Origin: Tethya wilhelma
Taxonomy: Eukaryota > Porifera > Demospongiae > Tethyida > Tethyidae
Length of the DNA stretch: 64,000 nucleotides
Direction: 5' to 3'
Assembly (NCBI GenBank): GCA_964030475.1
Contig: CAXIPT010000010.1
Coordinates: forward strand, 1,191,287 to 1,255,286
Shown here: positions 46,209 to 58,416 of the stretch, in pieces
How positions within the stretch are numbered: the stretch's first letter is position 1
How the letters are laid out: each line of letters begins with the position of its first letter
Program-made: the position numbers and the translations under genes
Notes under the pieces: generated by a model
Seen by the model: only the letters and a program-made list of their open reading frames with translations
What the model was told of the DNA's origin: nothing
Database searches by the model: none

Positions 46209-46603
46209 TTAAAGGTGCTATTGCACGGAAGTTGTACGCGTAGTAATTTACACCGCGTAGTGAAGCCATAATGTGCGTAGAACAATATGCGTGTATAAAA
46301 ATGTGCGACCACGTGCAGTTTGAATTTGAACGCTTACAAGACATCATGAGCAGTAGAAGCACACCAAGAGAAGAAACGGGGAAGAAAGAAGCTAGATGAG
46401 TGTAAGTCTAAGCGTATAAGTATGTCAAATAGCTGCAACTTGCCACGTGGTCACAAAGAAAAATTATGCGTTCGTTGGAGTCAACGCGAAAATAGGAGCG
46501 CAAATTGCATTCCAATGACGTATTTTCAACCAATGAAATTTCAGTATTGATTTTTGGGCCATTTTTTCAAAAAGTTGCCGCTTCCGTGCAATAGCACCTT
46601 TAA
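46209..46603. mobile_element. 387-bp element with TTAA target duplication, at a start codon
   Basis: AGGTGCTATTGCACGGAAG (46213-46231) is mirrored by CTTCCGTGCAATAGCACCT (46581-46599). Each end is flanked by TTAA (46209-46212, 46600-46603), the piggyBac-type target. It contains no coding frame. The ATG of family-3 copy 1 is at 46203-46205, three bases from the TTAA, so all sequence immediately upstream of that gene's start codon is the element. Confidence 0.88.
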
Positions 46604-47625
46604 TTTAGATGAGAAGAATCTAGATATAATATTGACGAAAGCAGTCGTTTCCTTATGATGGGTTGCGTAGTTATTATTGGTAAATGGCTGAATGTAAGTA
46701 GATGACTTACTGCATGCTGACCAAATTTTTTGCTTTCTTTTATAGGAGTTGCATGCTATAGGAAACTATACAAAACGTATCAAATTATGACTGCATGTCA
46801 TATTACCATTCACCCACATGCAGAATATCACCTGATATAATATTATACATGCAAGAAACCATTCCTGGTAATACTAATCAATGGTGAAAGCTTAAGAAAT
46901 TTGCAGTCTATGTATCCATGCCGTGATCATTACACAATATTACTCGGTCATGCATCAATTTGACTAATAATTACAAGAAAGTCTTACTATTTCCAGTACA
47001 TGTCATCTGATATGATTGCCCTTCTCCTAGAGCGAAACTTGAGTCTTGACATAAATTACTATACTGAATATAGTGATTCAGAAGCCTGTAAACTGTTCCT
47101 GGTAAACATGGTATATACAAACCTACCGTATAGCGGGAAATTTTCATGCTACTATATATATGCAGCAACTTTATTGTGCTCATTAAGTGTTCAAGAAAAA
47201 GAAATTTTATACGTACATAGTTGTGAAAACACCTTTCTACTGTAATAATGATGACCATTACCCAATCTGAGAGAAATTTTGTTCTCACATTATACTCCAG
47301 AATTTTCAAAAAAAATTATACTGAATGATAACCTACATCGCATGTAGGCATTGATTATGCTAGCATAATTTTAGAATAATAGGTGCTTCTTGAGCCATGT
47401 CAATTAATACTTTCATCTTCATTGATCAAAAGAACTTAATTACAATAATTATAATATATACATGCACACAAATAATTTTATTCTCCACCACCACAAAATA
47501 CGATAAAATTATGTAAAAAATTGTACGTATACAGTCACCAATCTAAAGTTTACGCTAACTAGTTATAATTACTCATACGAGTTGCTTAATGCTTCACATC
47601 ACTGAAATAACAATGCATATTGACT
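46604..47625. other. Intergenic DNA
   Basis: No gene recognised. A single end of the CCGTATAGCGGGAAA family lies near 47126-47145 without its partner. Confidence 0.6.
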
Positions 47626-48785
47626 TCAGCAATTAGGAGCATCAACCTTGACAGTGGCACAACCCTGAGTCACAGTGAATCCAAAGAATTTCACCTCTGG
47701 AACAATGCGAATGTCGACAAGGACTTGTTTTCCCGGATTTCCCACCAGAGGGATTGGAACAACAATAGGGATGAGTCCCGGTCCGCTGCAAGGAGTGGTA
47801 GGCTCTACATACACCTCAACACAAGCATTACCGCTGCCTGGAAAATGGGGAAAAAATTTTTAAAAAATTGATGATTACAACCTGTAGGGCTATGCTCACA
47901 GCATGGTAAGCTAGCCTTGATCCCAGGCCAGGTCCCTCATATCCCTTAGCTTTTTTTTTTGTAAAAAAAGTATCTGAGAGGGGGAGCCTGGGAATCAGGC
48001 TATGGTAAGCAAGTCATAAATGTATTGTAATTATAAAAAAGAAAAAAAAGGAACTAAAACTTAACATCCATACAATCTCATCAACTAATACCTACACATA
48101 ATCATGTTGCTACATGACTATATATACTCAGAAATACATACGATGCTACAATACCATCAGTGTACACAATGATGCATGCATGTATATACGTATATACATT
48201 CAGTGTACATGTTACAGTATACAATCACATACCTTGATCGCAAACATCAATATCTACAAATATATCATTGGCAGGAACATCAACCCGGACCTGGACACAT
48301 CCAGGGGAAATGGCACAGTTGACAAGCACACCAAACTGAGTGGGGAAGAGAATATTGAGGACAGACAAGGCACTGTTAATGATGTTTCCAGCCTGGCCAC
48401 AGTTAACAATCTGGACTCCTTGGACTTGCATAGAAGCTTCTTCATGTTGCTGGCTTCGAGCTAGTTCACCGGCCTTCTTGATGTCATTGCGACCTTGAGT
48501 ACGAGAGTAGGACTGAAGCTGAAGCTCTCCGAATCCTTGGGTCTTGGTTTGGAGTGGTCGCTGCTGTTCATCGGCAAGCTCTAGAGGGTGTAGTCCTTGA
48601 GATTTGGTTTGATGAGGCCAATATTGTTGCTCTCCAGCAAGTTTGCTCTGCATTTCAGATTGGAGCATTATCTCTTGGAGTTGCTGCACAACATTTCCAA
48701 GTTGTTCGCTGGTGATTTCACTAGATGGTGCTCCATATACTTCACTCAACAGAAGAGCGGCTGTGATTGCAAGAAAGATCTTCAT
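47626..48785 (-). CDS. Small secreted protein, family 3 copy 2
   Basis: Exon 1 (48785-48233) and exon 2 (47837-47626) join at phase 1 (g/gc). Signal peptide MKIFLAITAALLLSEVYGAP; then ITSEQLGNVVQQLQEIMLQS, a Gln-rich region with loosely repeated KSQGLHPLEL/KTQGFGELQL units, then ALSVLNILFPTQFGVLVNC, SPGCVQVRVDVP and VDIDVCD. Exon 2 begins GSGNACVEVYVEPTTPC and ends CATVKVDAPNC. It lacks the 33-residue repeat of copy 1 but keeps the Cys positions. A TATA box lies 115 bp upstream of the ATG. Confidence 0.78.
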
Positions 48786-48899
48786 CCTTGAGATATATAG
48801 CCAGTTGTTGGAGTTTGAGAAGGAGCTTGACGTTTGATGTTGAATTGTGAAACTTAAGAGCCGATGAGTTTCGAATGCTTTGATGATTTCTGAGCATCT

Positions 48900-48907
48900 C
48901 TTTTATA
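48900..48907 (-). promoter_or_regulatory. TATA box of family-3 copy 2
   Basis: TATAAAAG, followed by AGATGCTCAGAAA, is conserved at the same distance upstream of copy 3 (51143-51150). The downstream sequence to the ATG is also largely conserved, so this is probably the core promoter. Confidence 0.65.
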
Positions 48908-49345
48908 ACAAAATCGACCAATAATAATTATTGTGCATGGAATACAATGAAATGATACACAGAACAATCTCTTGAGTAGCAACATTCCCGTTAGCTAAGC
49001 ATGAAAGGTGATAATAATAAATTCTTGCTAAATTAATTAAAATCGTATAAGGAAATTATTAAAACTCTGAGAATTGATTTATGGAGATAAATGCATAATA
49101 AAGAATTTCAAAATTTAATTAATAATAGACTGAAGTGGCAGACAAAAACCATACAAATTCCTACCAACAGATGACCTTGTGGAATCATATTCTCAAGAAG
49201 GGAAGTTTAAGAGTGAAAACTACAAATCTCGTCACAGAATTACTGATCTAATTATGACAATTACACAATATCAATTGCATGCTGTTTTGCGAATTAAAAC
49301 TTTTGTGGAGTGAATTGCATGAATTCAGCAATGCCTCTAGCACCA

Positions 49346-49368
49346 ACTATGTGTGTGTGTGTGTGTGT

Positions 49369-49436
<68 letters not shown>
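49346..49436. repeat. GT microsatellite
   Basis: About 90 bases of (GT)n with short interruptions. Confidence 0.95.
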
Positions 49437-49576
49437 CAGTGTGTACATGTGGCACATTGTGCACTCAGCTGGCGTAGCTATATTACATGATGCTAACATT
49501 TTCTTCAGTCACTAAAGTTTAACTGACTAGATATAATCATAGCTTCACATCACTGAAATAATAATGCATTATTGAT

Positions 49577-49796
49577 TTCAGCAATTAAGATCATTAACCT
49601 TGACAGAATCAGATAGTGGTACAACCCTGAGCCACTATATATGACTCAAAAGAATTTCAACTGGACTTGTATCTGGCCTTTTCTACTCGTAGGATCAGCG
49701 CAAATAATGATCGAGATGAGTCTTGATCGGGCTCACTGCAAGGAGTGGTTGGCTTTATACGTACGAACACAACACAAACCACTGCCTGTTATTACA
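49577..49796 (-). pseudogene. Degenerate family-3 exon 2
   Basis: Similar over its whole length to exon 2 of copy 2 (shared TTCAGCAATTA, CTTGACAG, GGTACAACCCTGAG, AAAGAATTTCA, GGATGAGTC-like and TGCAAGGAGTGGT words) but with insertions, frame breaks and no first exon nearby. It marks a fourth, decayed copy between copies 2 and 3. Confidence 0.75.
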
Positions 49797-50062
49797 TTGT
49801 CATGTCAAAGTTTAGACAAAAAATATTAGATGATACTACTCAATGGCACTCATATCAGAAATCTACTTTCTAGTAATCAATAGTCATAATTATAGTCTCT
49901 ATCAGTAGCTACTGTGATCAGCCTAAGTCTAAAGATGACTATAATTATAGTTTACATTATACAAAACATAATAATCATATAATAACAGTTATATGCTACG
50001 TTTCAAGAGTTAGTATATATAATAATCTTTTGAAGGATAGTACACTGCTTTGTGAAGTGGTT

Positions 50063-51024
50063 TCAACATTTTGGAGCATCAACTTTAACAGTGGCACAGC
50101 CAGGAGCTCCAAAGAAATTATTCTTTGGAATGATGCGAATGTCGACGGAGACTTGTTTTCCTCCAATAGGGATTGGAACGATGATAGGAATGGCACCAAA
50201 TCCATTGCAAGGAGTGGTAGGCTCAACGTACACCTCAACACAAGCATCACCATTACCTATGATTTCAATGAAGTGGGGGGATTATGTGAAGAAAATGACT
50301 CCCTGCATGTACATATACTAACAGTAGCTATATATACATCCACAATAGGTATAGCTATTACTTCCATGCATTGAAATTATTAATTGCATAATATATATAA
50401 TAATAATACATTAGTATTCAACAATTCATGCATGACATTATAATATTGTGTACCTTTATCACAGACGTCAATGTCTACAAATATGTTATTGGCAGGAACA
50501 TCAACACGAACTTGGACACAACCAGGAGAGATAGCACAGTTGACCAGCACACCAAATTCAGAAGTTGGAAACAAAATGTTGAGGACAGACAAGGCACTAT
50601 TGATGATATCACCAGCTGTGCCACAGCTGACGATCTGGACTCCTTGGACTTGCATAGAAGCTTCTTCATGTTGCTGGCTTCGAGCTAGTTCACCAGCATT
50701 CTTGATGTCGTTGCGACCTTGAGTACGAGAGTAGGACTGAAGCTGAAGTTCTCCGAACCCTTGAGTCTTGGTTTGGAGTGGTCGCTGCTGTTTACCGGCA
50801 AGCTCTAGAGGGTGCAGTCCTTGAGATTTGGATTGATGAGGCCAATATTGTTGCTCTCTGGAAAGTTTGCTTTCCATTTCAGATTGGAGCATCATCTCTT
50901 GGAGTTGCTGCACGACATTTCCGAGTTGTTCGCTGGTGATTTCAGCTGCATGCGGACGTGTTGGCGGTGCTCCATATACTTCACTCAACAGAAGAGCGGC
51001 TGTGATTGCAAGAAAGATCTTCAT
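50063..51024 (-). CDS. Small secreted protein, family 3 copy 3
   Basis: Exon 1 (51024-50454) and exon 2 (50256-50063) join at phase 1 (g/gt). I take ATG 51024 (MKIFLAITAALLLSEVYGAP), matching copy 2, not the longer frame from 51189, which would read through the 5' leader. The protein is nearly identical to copy 2 (LARSQQHEEASMQVQGVQIV, ALSVLNILFPTSEFGVLVNC), with a few extra residues after the signal peptide (PTRPHAA). Exon 2: GNGDACVEVYVEPTTPC ... CATVKVDAPKC, lacking about six residues of copy 2 near the end. Confidence 0.78.
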
Positions 51025-51142
51025 TCTTGAGATATAACCAGTCGTTGGAGTTTGAGACAAATTTAAGACGCTTGATGGTTGATGTTGAATCGTGAGATAA
51101 GAGCCGCTGAGTTTCAGATGTTTTGAGGTTTTCTGAGCATCT

Positions 51143-51150
51143 CTTTTATA
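51143..51150 (-). promoter_or_regulatory. TATA box of family-3 copy 3
   Basis: TATAAAAG followed by AGATGCTCAGAAAA, as upstream of copy 2, 119 bp before the ATG. Confidence 0.65.
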
Positions 51151-51956
51151 GGAAATCTTATGGTGTATAAAACCCAAGGAAATATACATAGTACAACCTC
51201 TTGAGTAACATGATTCCTGTTAGCTAAGCATGAAAGGTGATAATAATTATAAATTCCTGCTAAATTAATTAGAATAGTGTAAGAGAATTATTAAAAATCA
51301 GAGAATTCATGGAGATAAATTAATTGTGATTAATTTTTTAATAAAAATTAATAATAGACTGAAGTGGCAGACAAAATTCGTACTAGTTTCAAGTGTGGAA
51401 ATGCAGCCAAATGCTATAATCAGTCAAACCATGGCAAGTGTTAATATTTAATTTCCTGCCAACAGATATATCCTTGTGGGATATTCTCATGCAAGCAAGG
51501 AAGTGTAAGAGTGGAAAGTACAAATCTAGGTACGATATTCGTTGATTATGAAGCCCAATAGGTATATATAACTATATGTGAAATTGCAATTGAGTAATTT
51601 CAATTCCATGTTGTTTAGTGAATTTATTAACAGAATAATATATCATAAATCGCATTAATTCAGCATTGCTTCTAGTGTTAGCTCTACTGTATAGTGTACA
51701 TGTAATTTGTGGCTTTCGAAGATTGCTTGTACACTGGCAGTCCAGCTGCAGATACATGGTTCAATATTATATGATTATTATAAGAATAACAATTAATTAC
51801 TACAATTACTTCCACTAAAATTAATGTAATCTGCTATACAAACATTTCATTACAGACTGACTTACTAATTTTTTTACTCAAGAGGTTTCGAGTTAAATTC
51901 TCCCACACACACACATTTTACACTTGCATGTATCATAGTCTAGCGATAAAATCTCC
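51151..51956. other. Intergenic DNA upstream of family 3
   Basis: AT-rich. The first part (to about 51370) resembles 48950-49145 upstream of copy 2 (TTAGCTAAGCATGAAAGGTG, AATAATAGACTGAAGTGGCA), so the promoter region was duplicated with the gene. Confidence 0.7.
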
Positions 51957-52825
51957 TGATTTGTATGATGTTCATTTACGATGAAAATCAGCTCGTAATT
52001 GCTATGTGATACATGAAACCTACTAGGTGTGGGATCAGTGACTGGTATGTAATGAATTAGATTAACTTATAATTGCACAAAACAGATTAGCACTGCCATG
52101 GCCCATAGGACAATCATTAATACTAAAGTGGTACTGTAACAATAGTTAGGCATGAGTAAAATTATGTGGCTGCATTGAAGTGCAAGACCACAGGATGCTC
52201 ATCTTAGACCACAACTGATACATTAGAAATGTGTTTTTGTCTACAAATGGACTCTCATCAGTCTGATGAGGCAGACTGGTAGGTCTTCATTATTGCTAAT
52301 TCCAAAGCTTGTGGGTATGTACCACCACTGAGCATTGTGGCATAAATTTGAGCCTTTCTCGATAATGTTAACGTTTTGTCCCACACATACAGTTACAAAG
52401 GCATTTCAAGAAATTAGCCTATGTACTCAATCTTAATTTTGCTAGCTGCTGCTACAAAATTTCCAAGAATATTAAAAGACTTGCTTGTCATAGAGTAATA
52501 ATGACTATAAGCTTATACGCTTATACATAATAGCGCATAAGTTATAGTAAACAGGTGACTATAATACAGATGAGTTCCAGGCGTGCCACACCATAGTGGT
52601 ACTATACAAAGTCATGGGTAGACACATTTTATTATTTTATTGCTCATAATCATATAAAATTAATCAAGAAAGCCAAACACCATTTTTCATATGGAACTAT
52701 AGCTTAAAGAATGTAATCATGATCATGTCCACAGACATACTAGCAACATGCAGGTGCACAGCAGTGAAGCCCAAAATTATGGCAACTATATATATACCTT
52801 TTAGCTAGAGGCTATAGAGTCTCCG

Positions 52826-52913
52826 TAGCCTCGTAAACCAGTCCCTCCCCGCCATGCTTATTGCCCCGCGCTTAGCAATAAGCATGGCGGGGAGGGACTG
52901 GTTTATGAGGCTA
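52826..52913. repeat. Near-perfect hairpin
   Basis: Arms of 39 bases (TAGCCTCGTAAACCAGTCCC ... ATGCTTATTGC) with one G/A difference, around a 10-base loop (CCCGCGCTTA). A second copy is at 55082-55172 in unit 2. Confidence 0.9.
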
Positions 52914-53355
52914 GAGTCTCCACCTTGTAGACATAATATTGTACTGTCAGAGGTTTACTATAATAATGCAAATTGAATGGAAACATGCAGGCCTCAATCT
53001 GAGTGAAATGAGCTTGAGATAAGTTTGACATGGAGGGTTACTTATGAATCAAATCAATCCATATAAGACTTACAAATCATCATGATGCTCAGAAAGACTG
53101 AAAACAATAATTTATGTTGTACATGTACATGATACACTAGTGAGATCATCATCCAACTGCATGTGGACTGTGGGGGCAACATAACAATTTGATGCTTATG
53201 GAAACATGCAAAACCATAGAAGATTGGACAAATATTGATGAATTCCATGTAGTACAAACCACATAGTATGCTGTGGTCAAATTACTAATGCATGCACAGT
53301 CAAGTGCAATCTATCAATAGTCAGCAGAAAGCAGCCTTGCAAAGTACCCAGAAGA

Positions 53356-53424
53356 TAGCCTCATTCCCAGGCTGCTTATTTTCGAAGGAAATATTCGCGA
53401 AGGAGGAGCCTGGGAACGAGGCTA
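53356..53424. mobile_element. Foldback element, filled site
   Basis: TAGCCTCATTCCCAGGCT and AGCCTGGGAACGAGGCTA enclose about 33 bases, with ACCCAGAAG directly repeated on each side (53346-53354, 53424-53432). Unit 2 carries a single ACCCAGAAG at 55627-55635 and no element. Confidence 0.88.
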
Positions 53425-54026
53425 CCCAGAAGAAATTTAATTCCTATAAATACTTCCAAATTGATCCAACATGCTGACTTCCTGACAAATTAAAAGTAAG
53501 GGCTGTTTGTCGGCTATGATCTAAGTGAGAAAATTGGATACTGCATGACTGATGTCTTTCTATTAGCTATAAGACTTGATTCTGAGAAACTGTTATATAC
53601 ATCATAACAGTCGTATTGATTACGAGCATGCTTGCATAAGCATGAATTTACAATCCTATAGACAAATAAGGGTGATTTTTGGAGCTAATAAAACTTTTAA
53701 ACTATAACGCACAAAGTACAATGAGAATATGCACAATACATTGATCATGTATATTAATAAAATTATATATAATATAATATACCAGGATAGTGAAAATACA
53801 CGACTGTATATTATTAATGTCGTTGTCATTAGTCAATACAGTGGCATGTAAGAAATTGAAATACACAAAAAAATTATGTTACTTTGGTACTCTCAGACGT
53901 GGTGAAAAGTCGTTCAAGTTGATTGGGATCTGATTTGAACGATACATCCTTCAAATTCAAACAATCGATCATGTGTGCTATTATGCCGTGAAGAATAATG
54001 CATGCTTGTTCATTCATAATCCATGG

Positions 54027-54095
54027 TCAATCAAAGGTGGTTCGATACTGAGGTTCACAGGCACAGCTGCAGTCCACAATGATGGGAGCATCAAC
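54027..54095 (-). CDS. Duplicate terminal exon of the noggin-like gene
   Basis: After a ctatag acceptor it reads VDAPIIVDCSCACEPQYRTT, then FD and stop: the same 22 residues as the exon at 56193-56261, with only synonymous differences noted. It is in phase 0 with exon 5 (donor at 56632), so it could serve as an alternative 3' exon carrying a different 3' UTR. Whether it is used cannot be told. Confidence 0.7.
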   Translation of the reverse strand, partial: VDAPIIVDCSCACEPQYRTTFD

Positions 54096-54390
54096 CTATA
54101 GCAAAACAACAACCGGTAGAATTAATATGGTAAAGGGTCGTCAATAAAAGAACATAATGCACTGGAGAGAGGTTAAAGGTCAAATGGAAGTTTGTTGCTG
54201 AGCCAGCAGTAATTATTATGTCTGCTAAGTAACAGCATTAAACACTACAATGGCCTTCTTTCCACAATTGATCGAAGAAATAAGGAGCTATTCTGAGGAA
54301 CATGCAGGTTATAGGTGTATGTCACATATGTACATGGCATTATATGTAAGGAAGAACCTATAGGAACAAGCAACAGAATGATTGAAATAC

Positions 54391-56545
54391 TGATTTGTAT
54401 ACCGATGTTCATTTACAATGAGAATCAGCTCGTAATTGCTATGTGATACATGCATGAAACCTACTAGGTGTGGGATCAGTGACTGGTATGTAATGAATTA
54501 GATTAACTTATTATTGCACAAAACAGATTAGCACTGCCATGGCCCATAGGACAATCATTAATACTAAGTGGTACTCTAACAATAGTTAGGCATGAGTAAA
54601 ATTATGTGGCTGCATTGAAGTGTAAGACCACAGGATGCTCATCTTTCACCACAACTGACACATTAGAAGTGTGTTTTTGTCTACATATGGACTCTCATCA
54701 GTCTGAAGAGGTCACAGTCAGACTGGTAGGTCTTCATTATTGCTAATTCCAAAGCTTGTGGGCATGTGCCACCACTGAGCATTGTGGCGTAAATTTGAGC
54801 CTTTCTCGCCGATAATGTTAACGTTTTGTCCCACACATGCAGCTACAAAGGCATTTCAAGAAATTAGCTTATGTACTCAATCTTAATTTCTCTAGCTGCT
54901 GCTACAAAATTTCCAAGAATATTAAATAGACTTGCTTGGCATAGAGTAATAATGACTATAAGCTTATATATACGCTTACGCATAATAGCGCATAAGTCTA
55001 GCAACAGGCAGGTGCACAGCAGTGAAGCCCAAAATTATGGCAACTATATATATACCTTCTAGCTAGAGGCTATAGAGTCTCTGTAGCCTCGTAAACTAGT
55101 CCCTCCGAGCCCACCATGCTTATTGCCCCGCGCTTAGCAATAAGCATGGCGGGGAGGGACTGGTTTACGAGGGCCTAGAGTCTCCACCTTGTGGACATAA
55201 TATTGTACTGTCAGAGGTTTACTATAATAATGCAAATTGAATGGAAACATGCAGGCCTCAATCTGAGTGAAATGAGCTTGAGATAAGTTTGACATGCACA
55301 CAATGGAGGGTTACTTATGAATCAAATCAATCCATATAAGACTTACAAATCATCATAATCATGAATGCTCAGAAAGACTGAAAACAATAATTTATGTTGT
55401 ACGTATACATGATACACTAGTGAGATCATCGTCCAACTGCATGTGGACTGTGGGGGCAACATAACAATTTAATGTTTATGGAAACAAAACCATAGAAGAT
55501 TGGAAAAATATTGATGAATTCCATGTAGCACAAACCACATGGTATTCTGTGGTCAAATTATATAACACACATGTGCACAGTCAAGTGCAATCTATCAATA
55601 GTCAGCAGAAAGCAACCTTGCAAAGTACCCAGAAGAAACTCAATACTCCCCAATTGATCCAGCATGCTGACTTCCTGACAAATTAAAAGTAAGGGCTGTT
55701 TTTCGACTATGATATATATAAGTGAGAAAATTGGATACTGACTGAAATAGTGTCTTCTACTAGCTAAGACTTGATTCTGAGAATTGTTCATCATATCATA
55801 ACAGTTACGAGCAAGCCTGCATGAATATGAATTTAATTACAATCCTATAGACGAATGAGGGTAATTTTGGAGCTAGTAAAATTTTTAACCATATAATGCA
55901 TAAAGTACAATGACAATATGTACAATACATTGATCATGACTATTAGTAAAATTACATTATACCAGGATAGTGAAAATTACACGATTCTATCTGTTATTGT
56001 TGTTCGTGCAGTGTGTTAGAAATTGAAATACACAAAAAAATTATGTTACTATGGTACTCTCAGACGTGGTGAAAAATTGTCCAAGTTGATTGGGAACTGA
56101 TTTGAACGGTACATCCTTCAAATTCATACAATCGATCATGTGTGCTATTATGCCGTGAAGAATAGTGCATGCTTGTTCATTCTGATGCATGGTCAATCAA
56201 AGGTGGTTCGATACTGAGGTTCACAAGCACAACTGCAGTCCACAATGATGGGAGCATCAACCTATAGCCAAAGAACAATCAGTACAATTAATATGGTAAA
56301 GGGTCACCTATAATGCACTGGAGAGAGGTTAAAGGTCAATGGAAGTTTGTTGCTGAGCCAGCAATAATTATTTTGTCTGCTAAGTAACAGCATTAAATAC
56401 ATTAAACTACAATGGCCTTCTTACAATAATATCCACAATCGATCGAAGAAATATATAAGGAGCTATTCTGAGGAACAATAGGCATATGTAACATATGTAC
56501 ATGGCATTATATGTAAGGAAGAACCTATAGGAACAAGCAACAGAA
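54391..56545. repeat. Tandem segmental duplication, unit 2
   Basis: About 2.15 kb, starting TGATTTGTATACCGATGTTC. It contains the hairpin copy at 55082-55172 and the proximal terminal exon (56193-56261) of the noggin-like gene. Its right border (GAATGATTGAAAT) lies just before a CT microsatellite and exon 5. Confidence 0.9.
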
Positions 56546-56572
56546 TGATTGAAATGAAACTTTACCTTTCTC

Positions 56573-56629
<57 letters not shown>

Positions 56630-58384
56630 ACCTTTCTCCAGCCACACCTCCAGTTCCACTTTCCATCTTCAAAGCTCCAGCAACAGTCCCATCTCAGCAT
56701 GGGGACAAAGACAATACGACCAGGCCTATATACATGGAAAAAATAATAATACAAATAATTATGATTGATCGAGATCTCTAGCTGCAGGGGATTCATGCAT
56801 GCATGCAATCACAAGCTGTGAATTACAAAGACAATGCACATACACACATCCACACATCCACATTATAGTTGCACAGACACACACACACACACACAATTAT
56901 TATCAATTGCTTCGATCGTACACAAAGCCACCAGCCTCGTTTCCAGGCTCTCCCCTTTGACCTTTCCCCTTTCGCCTCAGGGAAAGGTAGTGAGGAGGGA
57001 GGGGCCTAGGTACGAGGGTACGAGGCTTTAACATCATCGTACCCGATATCAGGATAGCAGGTGAGTCCCGCAGGAAAGGAACAAGTGCCTCTATCCACGC
57101 AGTAACTAGCAGAGAGGTAGGGAGGGAAGAAGGTGTCGGGCAAACGAGTCCAGTTGGCCATCTAAAACAGAAAGTAAGAGAGGGGAATGGTATATTATGA
57201 AAATTCATTACTATAATTATTATTACATTATACATGGGCCTGGGCATACATAATTATATTTAGCAAGCTATAGACTATGCCGCATAAACTTACAATCATG
57301 CAGTTGCCCAAGAATTGTCGGTTGATCCAACTAAGGATGGCTGCACTGGCCTCGGGGTCTGTTGCAAAGTCTCCCAGATCAGGCTCAATCATATCGGGAC
57401 GAAATATCTCCTCTTCACCTATCAGATAGGTTGGAGGGAGTGAATATAATAATATTATAATGACAATAATGACTATGATCGTTTGAATCTACAAACTTTG
57501 CTATTGACTCCTTCAATGCAAATACATACAACTATATTTGGAAGCAAAGCTACCAACCAGTGTGCTTGTTGCACTATCAGTACCATATATAGCGGGAAAG
57601 TTTCACGGTATCAAACTTTCAGGGATGTCTCTAGTCAAACATTTTTGTGAGCCTATTATGCGTATATATAATATGGAGAATTTTGCGGATAAAAACTTTC
57701 ATGGATGAATCGTAATCCATCAAAACTGCAAAAGTTAAACCCCGCAAAACTTTCCTGCTATACAGTAATCCCAGCTAGATCTCAAGATTTTTTCTAATGA
57801 ACTTTCATGAGTTACGTACAGTTTCCTGGCTGAATTATGACAAACTTTAACTATTAAATTTATTTAACGTATTCCTTTTTCACAATTTTATACAATTTTA
57901 AAGCTTACCTCCAGATCCTATGACTGGGAGAACATTCCTAGCCAGTACTGCTCCACCCAATGGCATTCGCAATGACGTAAGAGCATCATTAAAATCAGAC
58001 CCGAGAAACTCTAGCAAAGCCCCTTGATCAGGTATGCCAAGTGGCCTGCGGAACCTATACATAGAATAGCAATACCATGAATGTGCTTAGAGACAATAAT
58101 AGCTAGTATTACTATCATTAACAATCACTGCTTATTAATGGTTATTGAGTTCCAATTCTCATGTTCGAGTATGGCCCAATAGAGAGATTATGTCAAAAAT
58201 TTTACAGTATTAATCAAGAAAAAATTATCGAGGTACGTCGGCATCAAGTGCGTGTCTTTGCTGAGCTAGTTCAAGCATTTACAAAGGTCGGTAAAGAGTG
58301 TCAAAATTAAAAATGCATATATTCATGAGCAACTTGAAGAAGAGTCACACAACACACAGTGACATGCACATGCACATACGCGTG

Positions 58385-58416
<32 letters not shown>

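Larger units (their letters stand above)
51957..54390. repeat. Tandem segmental duplication, unit 1
   Basis: About 2.43 kb, starting TGATTTGTATGATGTTCATT. It is collinear with 54391-56545 at high identity throughout, including a hairpin (52826-52913) and a spare copy of the terminal exon of the noggin-like gene (54027-54095). It contains about 170 bases (near 52560-52735) and a foldback element (53356-53424) absent from unit 2. Confidence 0.9.

Noticed and set aside
51025..51189. A longer N-terminus for family-3 copy 3
   Set aside because: It runs through the leader conserved with copy 2, up to and past the TATA box, and lacks coding conservation.
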